Shown in pieces: positions 47,550-57,655 of a stretch of DNA of 64,000 nt. Source of the stretch: an uncultured Clostridia bacterium (GTDB lineage: Bacteria; Bacillota; Clostridia; Lachnospirales; Anaerotignaceae); assembly GCA_944384265.1 (NCBI GenBank), contig CALWSR010000007.1:1-64000 (forward strand). Reading direction: 5' to 3'. The notes under the pieces were generated by a model, which was not told where the DNA came from, did no database searches, and saw only the letters and a list, made by a program, of their open reading frames with translations. Both the position numbers and the translations under genes were made by a program. The first letter of the stretch is position 1. Each line of letters opens with the position of its first letter.

Positions 47550-49431
47550 TTTTTACTCCTTTTAAACCAACTTTCTTTATTATTTTTTCATAAATCCCTT
47601 CTCCGTCCAAACCGTACAAAGCATATAATTGTTCAGGTCTTCCCTGCTCAATATATTTGTCAGGAAATCCTATGTTGATTACATTGACTGCATTTATTTG
47701 TTCATCACTGTAATATTCCAGCACCTTTGAGCCAAATCCTCCCTGACGCAGCCCATCCTCCACAGTCACAATATATTGGCAGCACTCTGCCGCCTTTTTT
47801 AGCATTTTTGTATCCAAAGGCTTTAAAAACCTCATATTGACAACAAGGGGCGTAATGCCCTGTTCTTTTAATTTTTCTGCGGCTTCCATGGCAAAGCAAA
47901 GCATATGCCCCTCTGTTAATATGGCAATTTGACTTCCCTGCTGTATGACTTCACTTTTTGCATACACAATGGGGCTTCTTTTTTCCAAAAAATCCTCTGA
48001 AGCCTCTCCTCTGGGGTAGCGTACTGCCACAGGCTTTTTCAAGCCAATGGCAAATTCCAGCATATCCTCCAATTCCCATTTGTTTTTGGGCGAAAGCAGT
48101 ACCATATTGGGTATGTGGCTCAAATAAGCAATGTCAAACAATCCTTGGTGGGTTTCACCGTCTGCTCCCACAATACCTGCCCTGTCCACTGCAAACACCA
48201 CAGGCAGGCTTTGCAGACAGACATCGTGTACAATTTGGTCATATGCCCTTTGCAAAAATGTAGAATATACTGCAAATACAGGAATCATGCCTTGTGAAGC
48301 CAATCCGGCAGAAAATGTCACACCATGCTGCTCTGCAATGGCAACATCACAAAAACGAGTGGGAAATTTTTTTTGAAACTCCAAAAGCCCCGTGCCGGAG
48401 GCCATAGCCGCTGTCAAAGCCAATATTTTTTCGTTTTTTTCTGCCAGCTGCATCAATTTTCTGCCAAATACGGCAGAATAGTCCTCTTTTCTTTTTTTAT
48501 CGGCCATTTCTCCTGTTTTCACATCAAATTTTCCAATGCCATGATATTTCCATGGTGCCTGCTCTGCATAGGGATATCCTTTTCCTTTTTTTGTTTTGAT
48601 ATGAACCAGCAGAGGCCCCCTCATGTTTTTAACATTATGAAACACCTCTTTCAATTCCTCCAAATCATGGCCATCAATGGGACCAATGTAATGAAATCCC
48701 ATTTCCTCAAAAAGCATTCCCGGCAAAAGCAAATATTTTGCTCCGGAACGCACCTTTTCAAATAAAAAATTGGCAGACTTTCCTACAATGGGCATTTTTT
48801 CAAAAAAGTCTTCAAAATGCTCCTTTGCATGAATATAGGCCGAATCTGTTCTTAAATGGGTCAAATATCTGGACATGGCACCCACATTGTTTGAAATAGA
48901 CATTTCATTGTCATTTAATATCACAATCAAATTTGTGTTTTCCTTTGCCGCATTGTTCAATGCCTCATAGGCCAATCCTCCTGTCATGGCGCCATCGCCT
49001 ATTACAGCAATAATATGGTTGCTTTCTCCTTTTAAATCTCTGGCCTTTGCTATGCCCAATGCCGCCGAAATGGATGTGGAGCTGTGTCCTGTTGCAAATG
49101 TATCATATTCACTTTCATTTGGCTTTGGAAAGCCGCTCAAGCCATTGAACTGGCGCAGCCTGCAAAATTTTTTCTTTCTTCCCGTCAGTATTTTGTGAAC
49201 ATATGTTTGATGCCCCACATCCCATATGATTTTGTCCTCAGGCAAATCAAAGCAATAATGCAGTGCCAATGTCAATTCCACCACACCCAGATTGGATGCA
49301 AGATGTCCTCCTGTTTTCGAAACCTGTCTTACCAAAAAATGTCTGATTTCATTTGCTAATTTCTCCAGTTCCTTTTCATTCATATTTTTAATATCCTTCG
49401 GAAAATTCACTTGCTTTAACAAATTCCCCAT
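47542..49431 (-). CDS. dxs: 1-deoxy-D-xylulose-5-phosphate synthase
   Basis: First enzyme of the MEP isoprenoid pathway, condensing pyruvate and glyceraldehyde 3-phosphate with thiamine diphosphate. I start at MGNLLKQVNFPKDIKNMN (629 residues), with an AGGACAGGTG stretch just upstream. The cofactor motif GDGAMTGGLAYEALNNA and DRAGIVGADGETHQGLFD are present. It lies in one operon with ispA, so the start of the pathway and prenyl chain elongation are co-expressed. Confidence 0.97.
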   Translation of the reverse strand: MGNLLKQVNFPKDIKNMNEKELEKLANEIRHFLVRQVSKTGGHLASNLGVVELTLALHYCFDLPEDKIIWDVGHQTYVHKILTGRKKKFCRLRQFNGLSGFPKPNESEYDTFATGHSSTSISAALGIAKARDLKGESNHIIAVIGDGAMTGGLAYEALNNAAKENTNLIVILNDNEMSISNNVGAMSRYLTHLRTDSAYIHAKEHFEDFFEKMPIVGKSANFLFEKVRSGAKYLLLPGMLFEEMGFHYIGPIDGHDLEELKEVFHNVKNMRGPLLVHIKTKKGKGYPYAEQAPWKYHGIGKFDVKTGEMADKKRKEDYSAVFGRKLMQLAEKNEKILALTAAMASGTGLLEFQKKFPTRFCDVAIAEQHGVTFSAGLASQGMIPVFAVYSTFLQRAYDQIVHDVCLQSLPVVFAVDRAGIVGADGETHQGLFDIAYLSHIPNMVLLSPKNKWELEDMLEFAIGLKKPVAVRYPRGEASEDFLEKRSPIVYAKSEVIQQGSQIAILTEGHMLCFAMEAAEKLKEQGITPLVVNMRFLKPLDTKMLKKAAECCQYIVTVEDGLRQGGFGSKVLEYYSDEQINAVNVINIGFPDKYIEQGRPEQLYALYGLDGEGIYEKIIKKVGLKGVKND

Positions 49432-49451
49432 AGCACACCTGTCCTTTTCTA

Positions 49452-49880
49452 TCAAAATAACACACCTGTCAATGTTCCCAATATGGCTCCTGCAATCACC
49501 TCCAAAGGTGTGTGCCCCAGCAATTCCTTCAGCTGCTCTTGAGGGGTAATGCCCTGCCTGTGTATCAATATGTTTAAAAGCGCCGCCTGCTTTCCTGCCG
49601 CCCTTCTCACTCCTGCCGCATCATACATCACCACAAATGCAACAATGATGCTTATGGCAAAGGAAGGCCCGTCAAAGCCATAATGCTTTCCTATGCTCAA
49701 TGACAGTGCCATCACCAATGCAGAGTGAGAGCTTGGCATACCTCCCGAGCCATAAAAACGGGATAAATCCAATTTATCATTTTTGACAAATGAAAGTATG
49801 GTTTTGATTATTTGTGCAATGGCCCAAGCCAATATTGCCGCCCAAATGGGTTCATTTTCTAATATTGCTGCAAATTCCAT
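49452..49880 (-). CDS. Divergent PAP2-family membrane protein (DUF212)
   Basis: A 142-residue membrane protein of the family annotated as acid phosphatase/vanadium haloperoxidase-related. GGMPSSHSALVMALSLSIG holds the PAP2-like Ser-His motif, and there are about four hydrophobic segments. Between ispA and dxs it may dephosphorylate a prenyl diphosphate, but that is only a context inference. Confidence 0.88.
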   Translation of the reverse strand: MEFAAILENEPIWAAILAWAIAQIIKTILSFVKNDKLDLSRFYGSGGMPSSHSALVMALSLSIGKHYGFDGPSFAISIIVAFVVMYDAAGVRRAAGKQAALLNILIHRQGITPQEQLKELLGHTPLEVIAGAILGTLTGVLF

Positions 49881-49944
49881 ATCATCACCTGCTGTCCTTT
49901 CTCAAAATCGATAAATTCGATTTTGTGAGAAAACATTTTATTTC

Positions 49945-50829
49945 TCAATTTTTTCTTGCAATCAAATATTGTGTCAAATTTATTAAAAAATCTGCTTTTT
50001 CTCCAAATGCTTTTAATAAAGAAATGGCTTCTTCAGAAAGCGCCTCTACCATTTTTTGGGAGGCTTCCACGCCATACATGGTAACATATGTGTTTTTTTC
50101 ATTTTTTTGGTCACTATGCACCGGCTTGCCCAATTCCTCTAATGTACCTGTAACATCTAATATATCATCGGAAATTTGAAATGCCACACCCATTTTTTCT
50201 CCCACCTGCTCCATCATGTCAAGCTGCTTTTGTGTGGCTTGTCCCAACAATGCGCCTGCTTTTAATGCAGCTTGCAGCATAGCGGCAGTTTTATTTTTGT
50301 GTATAAAATACATTGTTTTTTCATCCATGGCTTTGCCCTCATTCAGCACATCTGCCACCTGTCCGCAAACCATGCCATACACACCGGCTCCATGGGCAAT
50401 GGCATTCATGGCTTGTAAGGAGGACATGGAAAAATCATTGATACAAGCCTCTGTCATGGTTTCAAAGGCATGGTGCAGCAATGCATCCCCTGCCAATATG
50501 GCCATGGCTTCTCCAAATTTTTTATGGCTTGTCAGTCTGCCTCTTCTGTAATCATCATTATCCATAGCCGGCAAATCATCATGTATCAAAGAATAGGTAT
50601 GAATCATTTCTATGGCACAGGCAAAAGCAATGGCTTTTTCTTTTTTTCCTCCCACTGCTTCACAGGCAGAAAGCAGCAGTATGGGACGCAGTCTTTTGCC
50701 CCCTGCAAACAGGCTGTATGCCATTGCCTCATACAGCATGGCAGGGTAAATTTGTTTTTTTTGCAAGGCTTTTTTTAACTCGGCTTCTATTTCCACTGCT
50801 TTTTTTTGTAATATTTCTTTCAAATTCAT
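49945..50829 (-). CDS. ispA: Polyprenyl (farnesyl/geranyl) diphosphate synthase
   Basis: It condenses isopentenyl diphosphate with allylic diphosphates. The 294-residue protein has GKRLRPILLLSACEAVGG, the first Asp-rich motif DDLPAMDNDDYRRG and the second DDILDVTGTLEELGK. Length and motifs fit the IspA type that makes C15 products. Its start overlaps the xseB stop by 4 nt. Confidence 0.95.
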   Translation of the reverse strand: MNLKEILQKKAVEIEAELKKALQKKQIYPAMLYEAMAYSLFAGGKRLRPILLLSACEAVGGKKEKAIAFACAIEMIHTYSLIHDDLPAMDNDDYRRGRLTSHKKFGEAMAILAGDALLHHAFETMTEACINDFSMSSLQAMNAIAHGAGVYGMVCGQVADVLNEGKAMDEKTMYFIHKNKTAAMLQAALKAGALLGQATQKQLDMMEQVGEKMGVAFQISDDILDVTGTLEELGKPVHSDQKNEKNTYVTMYGVEASQKMVEALSEEAISLLKAFGEKADFLINLTQYLIARKN

Positions 50830-51068
50830 TCCTCCATCTCCTCCGGCAAAAAGGGGCTTTGTTCTATTTTTCCTTCCATATCCTGTTGTAAAAGCAGCAC
50901 TTCAGATTCTGCCGTTGTCAGCTTTTCTTTGCAAAATGCGGCCAATGTCATACCTTCTTTATATAGCCCAATGGACTTTTCCAGTGAAACCTCTTCTGTT
51001 TCCAATGTTTGTACAATTTCCTCCAGCTTTTCCAGTGCCTGTTCAAATGTCATCTTCTTTTTTGCCAC
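50826..51068 (-). CDS. xseB: Exodeoxyribonuclease VII small subunit
   Basis: An 80-residue helical protein (TFEQALEKLEEIVQTLETEE, YKEGMTLAAFCKEKL) that binds XseA in the single-strand DNA exonuclease. Its start lies 26 nt inside the xseA end, so expression is coupled. Confidence 0.95.
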   Translation of the reverse strand: MAKKKMTFEQALEKLEEIVQTLETEEVSLEKSIGLYKEGMTLAAFCKEKLTTAESEVLLLQQDMEGKIEQSPFLPEEMEE

Positions 51069-52275
51069 TTTTTAGGATACTCCTTTCTGTTATGGTTGCC
51101 TTTGCAGTGCCGTCTTGAAAATGCAGTAAAATCCTTTCCCCTTTTTCTACTTCTGCCGCCATTGTGACAGCCATGCCCTTTTCATTTTCTGCCAAAATAT
51201 AGCCTCTTTTTAAAACCTGCAAAGGAGAAACTGCTTCCAGCTGCTGTTGCAATGCGCTGTATTTTTGATATTTTTTTTGCAAAACAGAGTCCAACTCCCT
51301 TTTCAGCTGTTTTTGGAGCTGTTCTATATCATACTGCTGTTTTTGTATTTGTATCAAAGGCTGCTGCAATACCCTTGCCTGCAAAACAAATTCCAATCGT
51401 TTTTTCCATTGTTCCATATTGTTTGTAAAAGCATATTTCATACGATTTATCACATTTTGAAATTGTTCCGTCATATCTTCTGTGTTTTTTACAGCCAGCT
51501 CTGCCGCCGCAGAGGGTGTGGAGGCTCTCAGGTCTGCCACAAAATCTGCTATGGTAAAATCTGTTTCATGTCCCACAGCAGAAATGACAGGTATTTCAGA
51601 GGCAAATATTGCTCTGGCCACCTTTTCTTCATTAAATGCCCATAAATCCTCTATGGAGCCGCCTCCTCTTCCTACAATGATGGTATCGGCCTTTCCCCAT
51701 TGATTGACAATACGAATTCCTTTTACAATGGAGTCTGCTGCATATTCTCCCTGTACCAAAACAGGCGCCACCACGATTTTTACACTCCGGTTTCTTCTTT
51801 TGATAATGCGTATCACATCTCTTACAGCCGCTCCTGTGGGAGATGTGACAACAGCAATGCATTTGGGATAGGGCGTAATTTCTCTTTTATATTCCCCGTC
51901 AAAAAGCCCTTCCACGGCCAGCTTTTCTTTCAGCTGTTCAAAGGCAAGGGAGAGGCTGCCTATGCCCAATGGCTCTATCAGCTCTGCATACAGCTGATAC
52001 TGGCCTGTTTTTTCATACACAGAAACATAGCCGCAAACAGCCACAGAAAGGCCATTTTCAGGCAAAAAAGGGAGCAACTGGGCTGCCCCCGCAAACATAA
52101 TGCATTGTATGGAAGCAAAAGCATCTTTTAATGTAAAATATAGATGACCTGAAGAATGTGCCTTAAAATTGGAAATTTCTCCCTTTACCCAAAAGCTGTT
52201 TAATATAAAGTCATTTTCCAATAAATTGCGTATATAACGATTGATTTGCTCTACCGTATAAACCTTTACCTCCAT
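51043..52275 (-). CDS. xseA: Exodeoxyribonuclease VII large subunit
   Basis: Catalytic subunit for processive single-strand DNA degradation. It is 410 residues from MEVKVYTVEQINRYIRN; AGAGGTG precedes this ATG, and the GTG three codons earlier overlaps it. An N-terminal OB fold (FWVKGEISNFKAHSSGHLYF) is followed by the catalytic region (SPTGAAVRDVIRIIKRRN, GRGGGSIEDLWAFN, GHETDFTIADFVADLRASTP) and a coiled coil. Confidence 0.96.
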   Translation of the reverse strand: MEVKVYTVEQINRYIRNLLENDFILNSFWVKGEISNFKAHSSGHLYFTLKDAFASIQCIMFAGAAQLLPFLPENGLSVAVCGYVSVYEKTGQYQLYAELIEPLGIGSLSLAFEQLKEKLAVEGLFDGEYKREITPYPKCIAVVTSPTGAAVRDVIRIIKRRNRSVKIVVAPVLVQGEYAADSIVKGIRIVNQWGKADTIIVGRGGGSIEDLWAFNEEKVARAIFASEIPVISAVGHETDFTIADFVADLRASTPSAAAELAVKNTEDMTEQFQNVINRMKYAFTNNMEQWKKRLEFVLQARVLQQPLIQIQKQQYDIEQLQKQLKRELDSVLQKKYQKYSALQQQLEAVSPLQVLKRGYILAENEKGMAVTMAAEVEKGERILLHFQDGTAKATITERSILKSGKKEDDI

Positions 52276-52287
52276 AAAATGCACCTC

Positions 52288-52704
52288 TTATTGATTTTGT
52301 CTTTCTGCCGCAATGCTGCCCAAAATACCGTTGATAAAAGAAGGCGCTTCATCAGAGCTGAATTTTTTTGCAAGCTCCACTGCCTCATTGATGGCAACAC
52401 TGGTGGGAATTTCCTCAGAAAAACAAATTTCATATATTGCTAAACGCAGTATGGCCAAATCCACCTTGGACATTCTGCCTGTATCCCATTTTTTTGCTTT
52501 TTTATCAATCATTTCGTCAATTTCTGCCAAATGCTTTTTGGTGCCTTCTGTTTCTTTTAGTATAAAAAGCTTTTCTTCCTCCTCCACTGCTTCCTCCTGA
52601 TGGTCAAAAAAAAGTTGTTTTGCTTCTTCAAATGCCTCTTTTTCGTTAAAGTCCATTTGGAATACTAAAAAAAACGCATTTTTTCTGGCATTTCTTCTGT
52701 TCAT
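52288..52704 (-). CDS. nusB: Transcription antitermination factor NusB
   Basis: It pairs with S10 (rpsJ, 18197) on boxA RNA for rRNA antitermination. The 138 residues have the N-terminal NRRNARKNAFFLVFQMDFNE and the C-terminal VAINEAVELAKKFSSDEAPSFINGILG. An internal acidic stretch is slightly long. It follows asp23 and precedes xseA. Confidence 0.96.
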   Translation of the reverse strand: MNRRNARKNAFFLVFQMDFNEKEAFEEAKQLFFDHQEEAVEEEEKLFILKETEGTKKHLAEIDEMIDKKAKKWDTGRMSKVDLAILRLAIYEICFSEEIPTSVAINEAVELAKKFSSDEAPSFINGILGSIAAERQNQ

Positions 52705-52754
52705 GGCTTCCTCCCATATCTGTTTTTACCACTGTTATTTCTTTATGATAGTAT

Positions 52755-52780
52755 AAATACCACTCTTTAGAGTGGTATTT
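52755..52780 (-). terminator. Perfect inverted repeat between asp23 and nusB
   Basis: AAATACCACTCT (52755-52766) and AGAGTGGTATTT (52769-52780) are perfectly complementary with only TT between. The T-tract on the minus strand is short (TTTATACT), so it may attenuate rather than stop transcription, or be a protein-binding palindrome. It begins 8 nt after the asp23 stop. Confidence 0.6.
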
Positions 52781-52787
52781 AACTCAT

Positions 52788-53198
52788 TTAGTTTTCTTCT
52801 ATTTCGGCTCTTGCCCCTTTGGGCTGTTTTTCCTTTACAATACCACAAACATTTACATTTACCATTGCCACCGGCAGGCCTGTCATGGTTTCCACAGCAG
52901 TTTTCACTTTTTTCTGCACTTCTGTTGCCGCCAGCTGTATTTTTGTGCCAAAAAGCACAACAATGTCTACCTCCAATGTCAGCTCTCCTCCGTCAGAGTC
53001 CACTTTCACACCTTTTGTCTGACTTTTTTTTCCAAAAAACTCTACCAAGGCATTGCCGGATGCACTGGAGGCATTCAAAACACCTTCTATCTCCATAGCT
53101 GCGGTTGCAGCAATCACAGCCACTACCTCATCTGCAATTTGTATCTGTCCAAAGCATTCCTTTTTTTCAGGCACAGCTGTCCCTCCTTTGTTTTCCAA
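52788..53198 (-). CDS. Asp23/Gls24-family envelope stress protein
   Basis: A 136-residue protein of the Asp23 family (IQIADEVVAVIAATAAMEIEG, VKVDSDGGELTLEVDIVVLF, VNVNVCGIV). Such proteins associate with the membrane in Gram-positives and are often encoded just before nusB, as here. GGAGGG precedes the start. Its promoter is clear. Confidence 0.93.
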   Translation of the reverse strand: MENKGGTAVPEKKECFGQIQIADEVVAVIAATAAMEIEGVLNASSASGNALVEFFGKKSQTKGVKVDSDGGELTLEVDIVVLFGTKIQLAATEVQKKVKTAVETMTGLPVAMVNVNVCGIVKEKQPKGARAEIEEN

Positions 53199-53222
53199 AT
53201 ATTGTTTTGTATATCTGTCCTC

Positions 53223-53250
53223 ATTATAACAGATTTTTTACCATTTGCAA
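53223..53250 (-). promoter_or_regulatory. Promoter of the asp23-nusB-recN operon
   Basis: TTGCAA (53245-53250), 16 nt, TATAAT (53223-53228) on the minus strand, about 25-30 nt upstream of asp23. Confidence 0.8.
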
Positions 53251-53286
53251 ATAAATATACAGCTTTGTCTGCATAATTTACATTTT

Positions 53287-54615
53287 TTAACCAATACCAT
53301 TATAAAAAATACCCATAATATACACCAGCATTGTCAGCCCCACAAAAACATATTTTGTCATAGGCTCAAACCATTTCCCAATTTGTTTTTTTCTGCCCAT
53401 TTGCACCTGTTCTCTTGCAAAGGCACTGCCGCATACCCAAAAAAACATAATGGCCGCCAGCAATGCCCCCAAGGGTATGATATAAATAGAAACAATATCC
53501 ATCCATATGGAAACACTCTCTCCGCTTTCAATACATATCCCCACCGCACCTGCTATGAGTGCAATGCAAATCACTGCTTTTTTTCTGGAAAATCCAAACC
53601 TCTCCTCCAATGCCTCCACAGGTGTCTCAAACAAATTGACAAGGGATGTGACAGCGGCAAAAAACACTGCCAAAAAGAATATAACAGCAAACAAACCTCC
53701 CATGGGCATCATTTGAAATACTTTAGGCATTGTAATAAACATCAAAGGAGGGCCGGAGGCAGGGTCAAGTCCAAATGCAAACACCGCAGGAATGATTACA
53801 AATGCAGACAGCAAAGAGGCCAATGTGTCAAACAACGCCACATTTTTTGCACTTTCCACCACATCCTCTGTTTTTTTCAAATAGCTTCCGTATACAATGG
53901 TGCCTGAGCCTGCCAGCGACAGTGAAAAAAACGCCTGTCCCAATGCATACACCCATGTTTCCGGCTTTGCCACCTGCTCCCAGTTTGGCTTTAGCATATA
54001 AAGTATGCCTTCCTTTGCTCCCTCCAGCATAAAAATGCGTACTGCCATAATCAAAAATAGCAAAAAAAATGCAGGTATCATTACTTTATTGATTTTTTCA
54101 ATGCCCGTAGAAATGCCATATGCCATACAAATAAATACAACTGCAAGGCCTGCCATATGCCAGCCAATGCTGCCAAAGCTGACTGCCAATGCACCAAAAT
54201 AGCTCTCTGCTTCTCCAGAAAGTGCAGAGCCTGTAAAAGAGCCAATCAAAAATCGTATAATCCAGCCCACCACCACAGAGTATCCTATGGCAATGCCCAA
54301 TGACCCAACTACCGGTATGACTCCAATCCATTCTCCCCAGTTGCCTCCCCGCATTTGAGAGGCCTTGCGAAACGCCCCCAACGGGCCTGTATTCATGGCT
54401 CTTCCAAAGGCCATTTCTCCAATCACTCCCGAAAAACCAATGATAACAATAAACAAAAAATAGGGAATCAAAAATGCGGCACCGCCATATTGTCCTACCC
54501 TGTATGGAAAAAGCCAGATATTTCCCATACCCACTGCCGAGCCAATGCAGGCCAGCACAAATCCAAATCGGCTGTTAAAACTATCTCTTTTTTTTGTTTT
54601 TTGATTTTCTTTCAT
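53287..54615 (-). CDS. Neurotransmitter:sodium symporter family transporter
   Basis: A 442-residue sodium-coupled transporter (NSS/SNF family, LeuT fold), usually importing amino acids or amines in bacteria. Membrane segment 1 has the signature SAVGMGNIWLFPYRVGQYGG, and about eleven to twelve segments follow. The start MKENQKTKKRDSFNSRFG is chosen because a longer frame overlaps the terminator upstream. The substrate cannot be told from sequence. Confidence 0.93.
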   Translation of the reverse strand: MKENQKTKKRDSFNSRFGFVLACIGSAVGMGNIWLFPYRVGQYGGAAFLIPYFLFIVIIGFSGVIGEMAFGRAMNTGPLGAFRKASQMRGGNWGEWIGVIPVVGSLGIAIGYSVVVGWIIRFLIGSFTGSALSGEAESYFGALAVSFGSIGWHMAGLAVVFICMAYGISTGIEKINKVMIPAFFLLFLIMAVRIFMLEGAKEGILYMLKPNWEQVAKPETWVYALGQAFFSLSLAGSGTIVYGSYLKKTEDVVESAKNVALFDTLASLLSAFVIIPAVFAFGLDPASGPPLMFITMPKVFQMMPMGGLFAVIFFLAVFFAAVTSLVNLFETPVEALEERFGFSRKKAVICIALIAGAVGICIESGESVSIWMDIVSIYIIPLGALLAAIMFFWVCGSAFAREQVQMGRKKQIGKWFEPMTKYVFVGLTMLVYIMGIFYNGIG

Positions 54616-54674
54616 TTTTTTGTCCTTTCTTTCTATCATATTTTGACCATTGCTATTTTCTATTCTATGCAAAA

Positions 54675-54705
54675 ACGGCATAGTTAAACAACTATACCGT
54701 TTTTC
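54675..54705. terminator. Terminator of chemoreceptor gene
   Basis: ACGGCATAGTT (54675-54685) pairs with AACTATACCGT (54690-54700). TTTTT follows on both strands. It lies 20 nt past the chemoreceptor stop. Confidence 0.85.
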
Positions 54706-54719
54706 TGTTTTTACAAATT

Positions 54720-56948
54720 TTAATACTTGTCAGAATGCTCATGTGAGTCAAAATGATGATATTCTTCAAAATATGTATCACTGTCATTTGAAGCAAAATC
54801 CATATCAAAGCCGCCTTGCTGTGCATCATAAGAAGCAGTGCCTTGATTTAAATGGAATTTGTTAACTACCTTTTTTAATATGCGTGCTTGGCCGGACAGC
54901 TCTTGGCTTGCCGCAGCACTTTGCTGCGCCGTTGCCGAATTGGTCTGTATGATGCTGGAAATGTGGTCCATTCCCAATGTAATTTGACCAATGGCATCTG
55001 CTTGGTCTTTGGAAGCCAATGAAATTTGGTCAACGGTTTTTGCCATTTCCTTTGCTCCTTCCAGCACCACCACAAGAGACTGGGCTGTTTCATTGGCAAT
55101 CCTTTCTCCATTTTTTACTGCTATAATGGAGGATTCAATGAGGGAAGCCGTATTTTTAGATGCTTCTGCACTTTTGCTTGCCAAATTTCTCACCTCGTCT
55201 GCCACAACGGCAAAGCCTTTTCCTGCTGCGCCGGCCCTTGCCGCCTCCACTGCCGCATTCAAAGCAAGTATATTGGTTTGAAAAGCAATGTCTTCAATGG
55301 CTTTTATAATTTTGCTGATTTCTTCAGAGCTGTGTGTAATTTCTGCCATTGCCTGAAGCATTTCTTCCATTCTTTTGCTGCTTTCTGTGGCTTCTTCTCC
55401 CACAGCATTGGCTTGTGAGCTGGCCTGCTGGGCTGTTTTTGCATTTTCTGTTACCTGATGAGAAATCTCATTGATGGTAGTTGCCAATTCTTCTGCGGAG
55501 CTGGATTGCTCCGTAGCACTTTGAGAAAGTATCTGCGCTCCGCTGGAAACCTGCTCTGCGCCTCTTGCAACCTGGTCTGCTGTTTCATTGATTTCTCCAA
55601 TGGCTTGGTTTAAATTTTCTATGATACTGTCTAAAGATGCTTTTACATCTGCAAAATCACCTATGTAATGAGAAGAGGTCTGCACATCCAAATTATTTTT
55701 TGCAATGCTGCCCAAAATTTCAGAAATTTCATGAATCATATTTTTCAAAAATTTTGCTGTTACATCAAACCGTTCTGACAAAATTCCAATTTCATCATCG
55801 GAATGGGACTGTATATGAATGTCCAAATTTCCATTTGAAATATTATCTGCCGCCTGCACAATTTCATTAATGGGGCGCAGTTTTCTTTTTAATATCACGG
55901 CTGATATGGATGCCATAATGACCAATGCAATAACAGCCAGCACAATCAATATAATTGTCATGCTTCTAACAGCATCTATCATATCATCATATTCCACAGT
56001 GTTGGCCACAACCCACGTTCTGCTGCCTGCTTCAATGGGATAAAAAAAGCGGTATGTTTTTACGCCTTGGCTGTCATCTGCAATAAATGAAATCGGCTCA
56101 TTGTTGTCAATGGATGCTCTGGCTTTTTGGTCATCCTCCGGATTTGCAAATGTGGCAGCAAGGCTTTGTCCAATAAAGCCATCGTTTGTGCTGTGATATA
56201 TCACCGTTCCGTCCTCTTTTGCCACACTGTATCTCATAGAAGGATATTCCGATATTGGCATATTGATAGAAGAAATTCTGTCGATGGAAATGTCTACTGT
56301 CACTACACCCTGCTTTTGACCGTCCACAATAATAGGTCTTGCCGCTGTCACCATAAGTATGCCGGATGTTTCATCTGTATAAGGACTTGTAAAAATCACA
56401 TCCTCCGATGCCATGGCCTGTGTATAATAGGGCTGATTGGCATAAGAAGCATAGTCAAGGGCATAGGACTGCTCTGCACCTCCGTTATGCGCATAAATAT
56501 AAAAATTATAGGTCTCTTGATTGTCTGCAAAAGCATATGGTTCAAAATATACACCCACGCCTGCAATGTTGTCATTGTTCAGCACAGCATTTTCTGCTGT
56601 CGTAATCAAAAATTTCTCTACATTGCTTCCCAGCATTGTCAAATTTAAACCGGGATATATCTGGCTTGGCATCGTATAATCCCTCATCTGACCTTGACTG
56701 TTTTGTGTCTGATAGGCATCCAGTATATATTTTTGCATATCCCTTTGTGTAATCAATGCACTGTATACCATTTGCTCCACATACTGTCCATTGGATTTTG
56801 CAATGGCCTCCAATTCATTGACAGTTGCTCTTTTTAATTTGGTCTGTGTCTGCAATACCACAATGCCAATAAATACTACAAATGTAATCAACAGCACAGC
56901 ACATTGCATCAGTGCCAGCTTTGTAGAAAGCTCCTTTTTCCTCATCAT
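54720..56948 (-). CDS. Methyl-accepting chemotaxis protein, dCache type
   Basis: A 742-residue chemoreceptor. Membrane segment 1 lies at about 13-33; a large extracellular sensor (about 35-330) with the double-Cache look (YQTQNSQG...[18 protein letters not shown]) follows. Segment 2 is at about 333-355, a HAMP domain at 356-408, and the signalling domain has the conserved hairpin tip [20 protein letters not shown]. The C-terminus is His- and Asp-rich and lacks a CheR-binding pentapeptide. It is a stand-alone gene; ligand unknown. Confidence 0.96.
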   Translation of the reverse strand: MMRKKELSTKLALMQCAVLLITFVVFIGIVVLQTQTKLKRATVNELEAIAKSNGQYVEQMVYSALITQRDMQKYILDAYQTQNSQGQMRDYTMPSQIYPGLNLTMLGSNVEKFLITTAENAVLNNDNIAGVGVYFEPYAFADNQETYNFYIYAHNGGAEQSYALDYASYANQPYYTQAMASEDVIFTSPYTDETSGILMVTAARPIIVDGQKQGVVTVDISIDRISSINMPISEYPSMRYSVAKEDGTVIYHSTNDGFIGQSLAATFANPEDDQKARASIDNNEPISFIADDSQGVKTYRFFYPIEAGSRTWVVANTVEYDDMIDAVRSMTIILIVLAVIALVIMASISAVILKRKLRPINEIVQAADNISNGNLDIHIQSHSDDEIGILSERFDVTAKFLKNMIHEISEILGSIAKNNLDVQTSSHYIGDFADVKASLDSIIENLNQAIGEINETADQVARGAEQVSSGAQILSQSATEQSSSAEELATTINEISHQVTENAKTAQQASSQANAVGEEATESSKRMEEMLQAMAEITHSSEEISKIIKAIEDIAFQTNILALNAAVEAARAGAAGKGFAVVADEVRNLASKSAEASKNTASLIESSIIAVKNGERIANETAQSLVVVLEGAKEMAKTVDQISLASKDQADAIGQITLGMDHISSIIQTNSATAQQSAAASQELSGQARILKKVVNKFHLNQGTASYDAQQGGFDMDFASNDSDTYFEEYHHFDSHEHSDKY

Positions 56949-57655
56949 AAAACCTCCTTCATCCCCTCATTATATCAATCCTTATTTTTTCCTTTTTTAT
57001 ATTTTTTTATCATAACACAATACATTCAAATAGTAAAATTCCTTTTTATGACTTTTTGTCATAAAATATTATAAAATGATATCCAAAAAAGTCAATGTAT
57101 TATATATCCTTTCTTTTTTTATAAAATCATAGAAATGGTTGTTTTTACAGCAATATTTTTTATAACATTTTTATTTTTGGATATTTTTTACAGCAATATC
57201 ACATATTTTTATATCGTTTTTATATTATTGATGATATGATATCTCATTCTTATTTGCTTTTATGGCAAACTCTTACAAAATTTTACCATTCAAAATTTTG
57301 TTTTGATGGTATCTCCCTTCATCTGGGAATGGCTTTTTTTGCTGCATAAAATGCTTTTACCCACCCATATATATCCGAACATTTTTATACAATGTTTTTT
57401 ATGCTGTTATATGCAATAAAATCACTGAATATTTTTCAGCAAAAAAATCATTTGTCTAAAATGCTCATTGCCTCCATGGAAAAACAGATAAGCCTTATAA
57501 AACTCCACAGCCTTTGCCCATTGGCACCACAACACAAATGTTTTATGGCAAATGCTTTTTTTATTTTCTTTACTAAAGCCTCTATATTAGTGCAAAACAA
57601 AAGCCTCTGTTTTTCATAAAAAAACCTGAGGCCTCCGTTTTATGGCTTTTATACA
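56949..57655. promoter_or_regulatory. Region upstream of chemoreceptor and downstream of rnr
   Basis: No gene is supported. An inverted repeat TTTTATGAC / GTCATAAAA with a 5-nt loop sits at 57044-57066, and next to it TTTACT, 17 nt, TATGAT could be a minus-strand promoter for the chemoreceptor, so the repeat may be an operator. At 57618-57640 a GC-rich AAACCTGAGGCCTCCG palindrome followed on the minus strand by T7 may terminate rnr. Confidence 0.45.

Noticed and set aside
53245-53907. 220-codon plus-strand frame opposite the NSS transporter
   Set aside because: His/Cys/Lys-rich antisense translation typical of shadows of membrane-protein genes.
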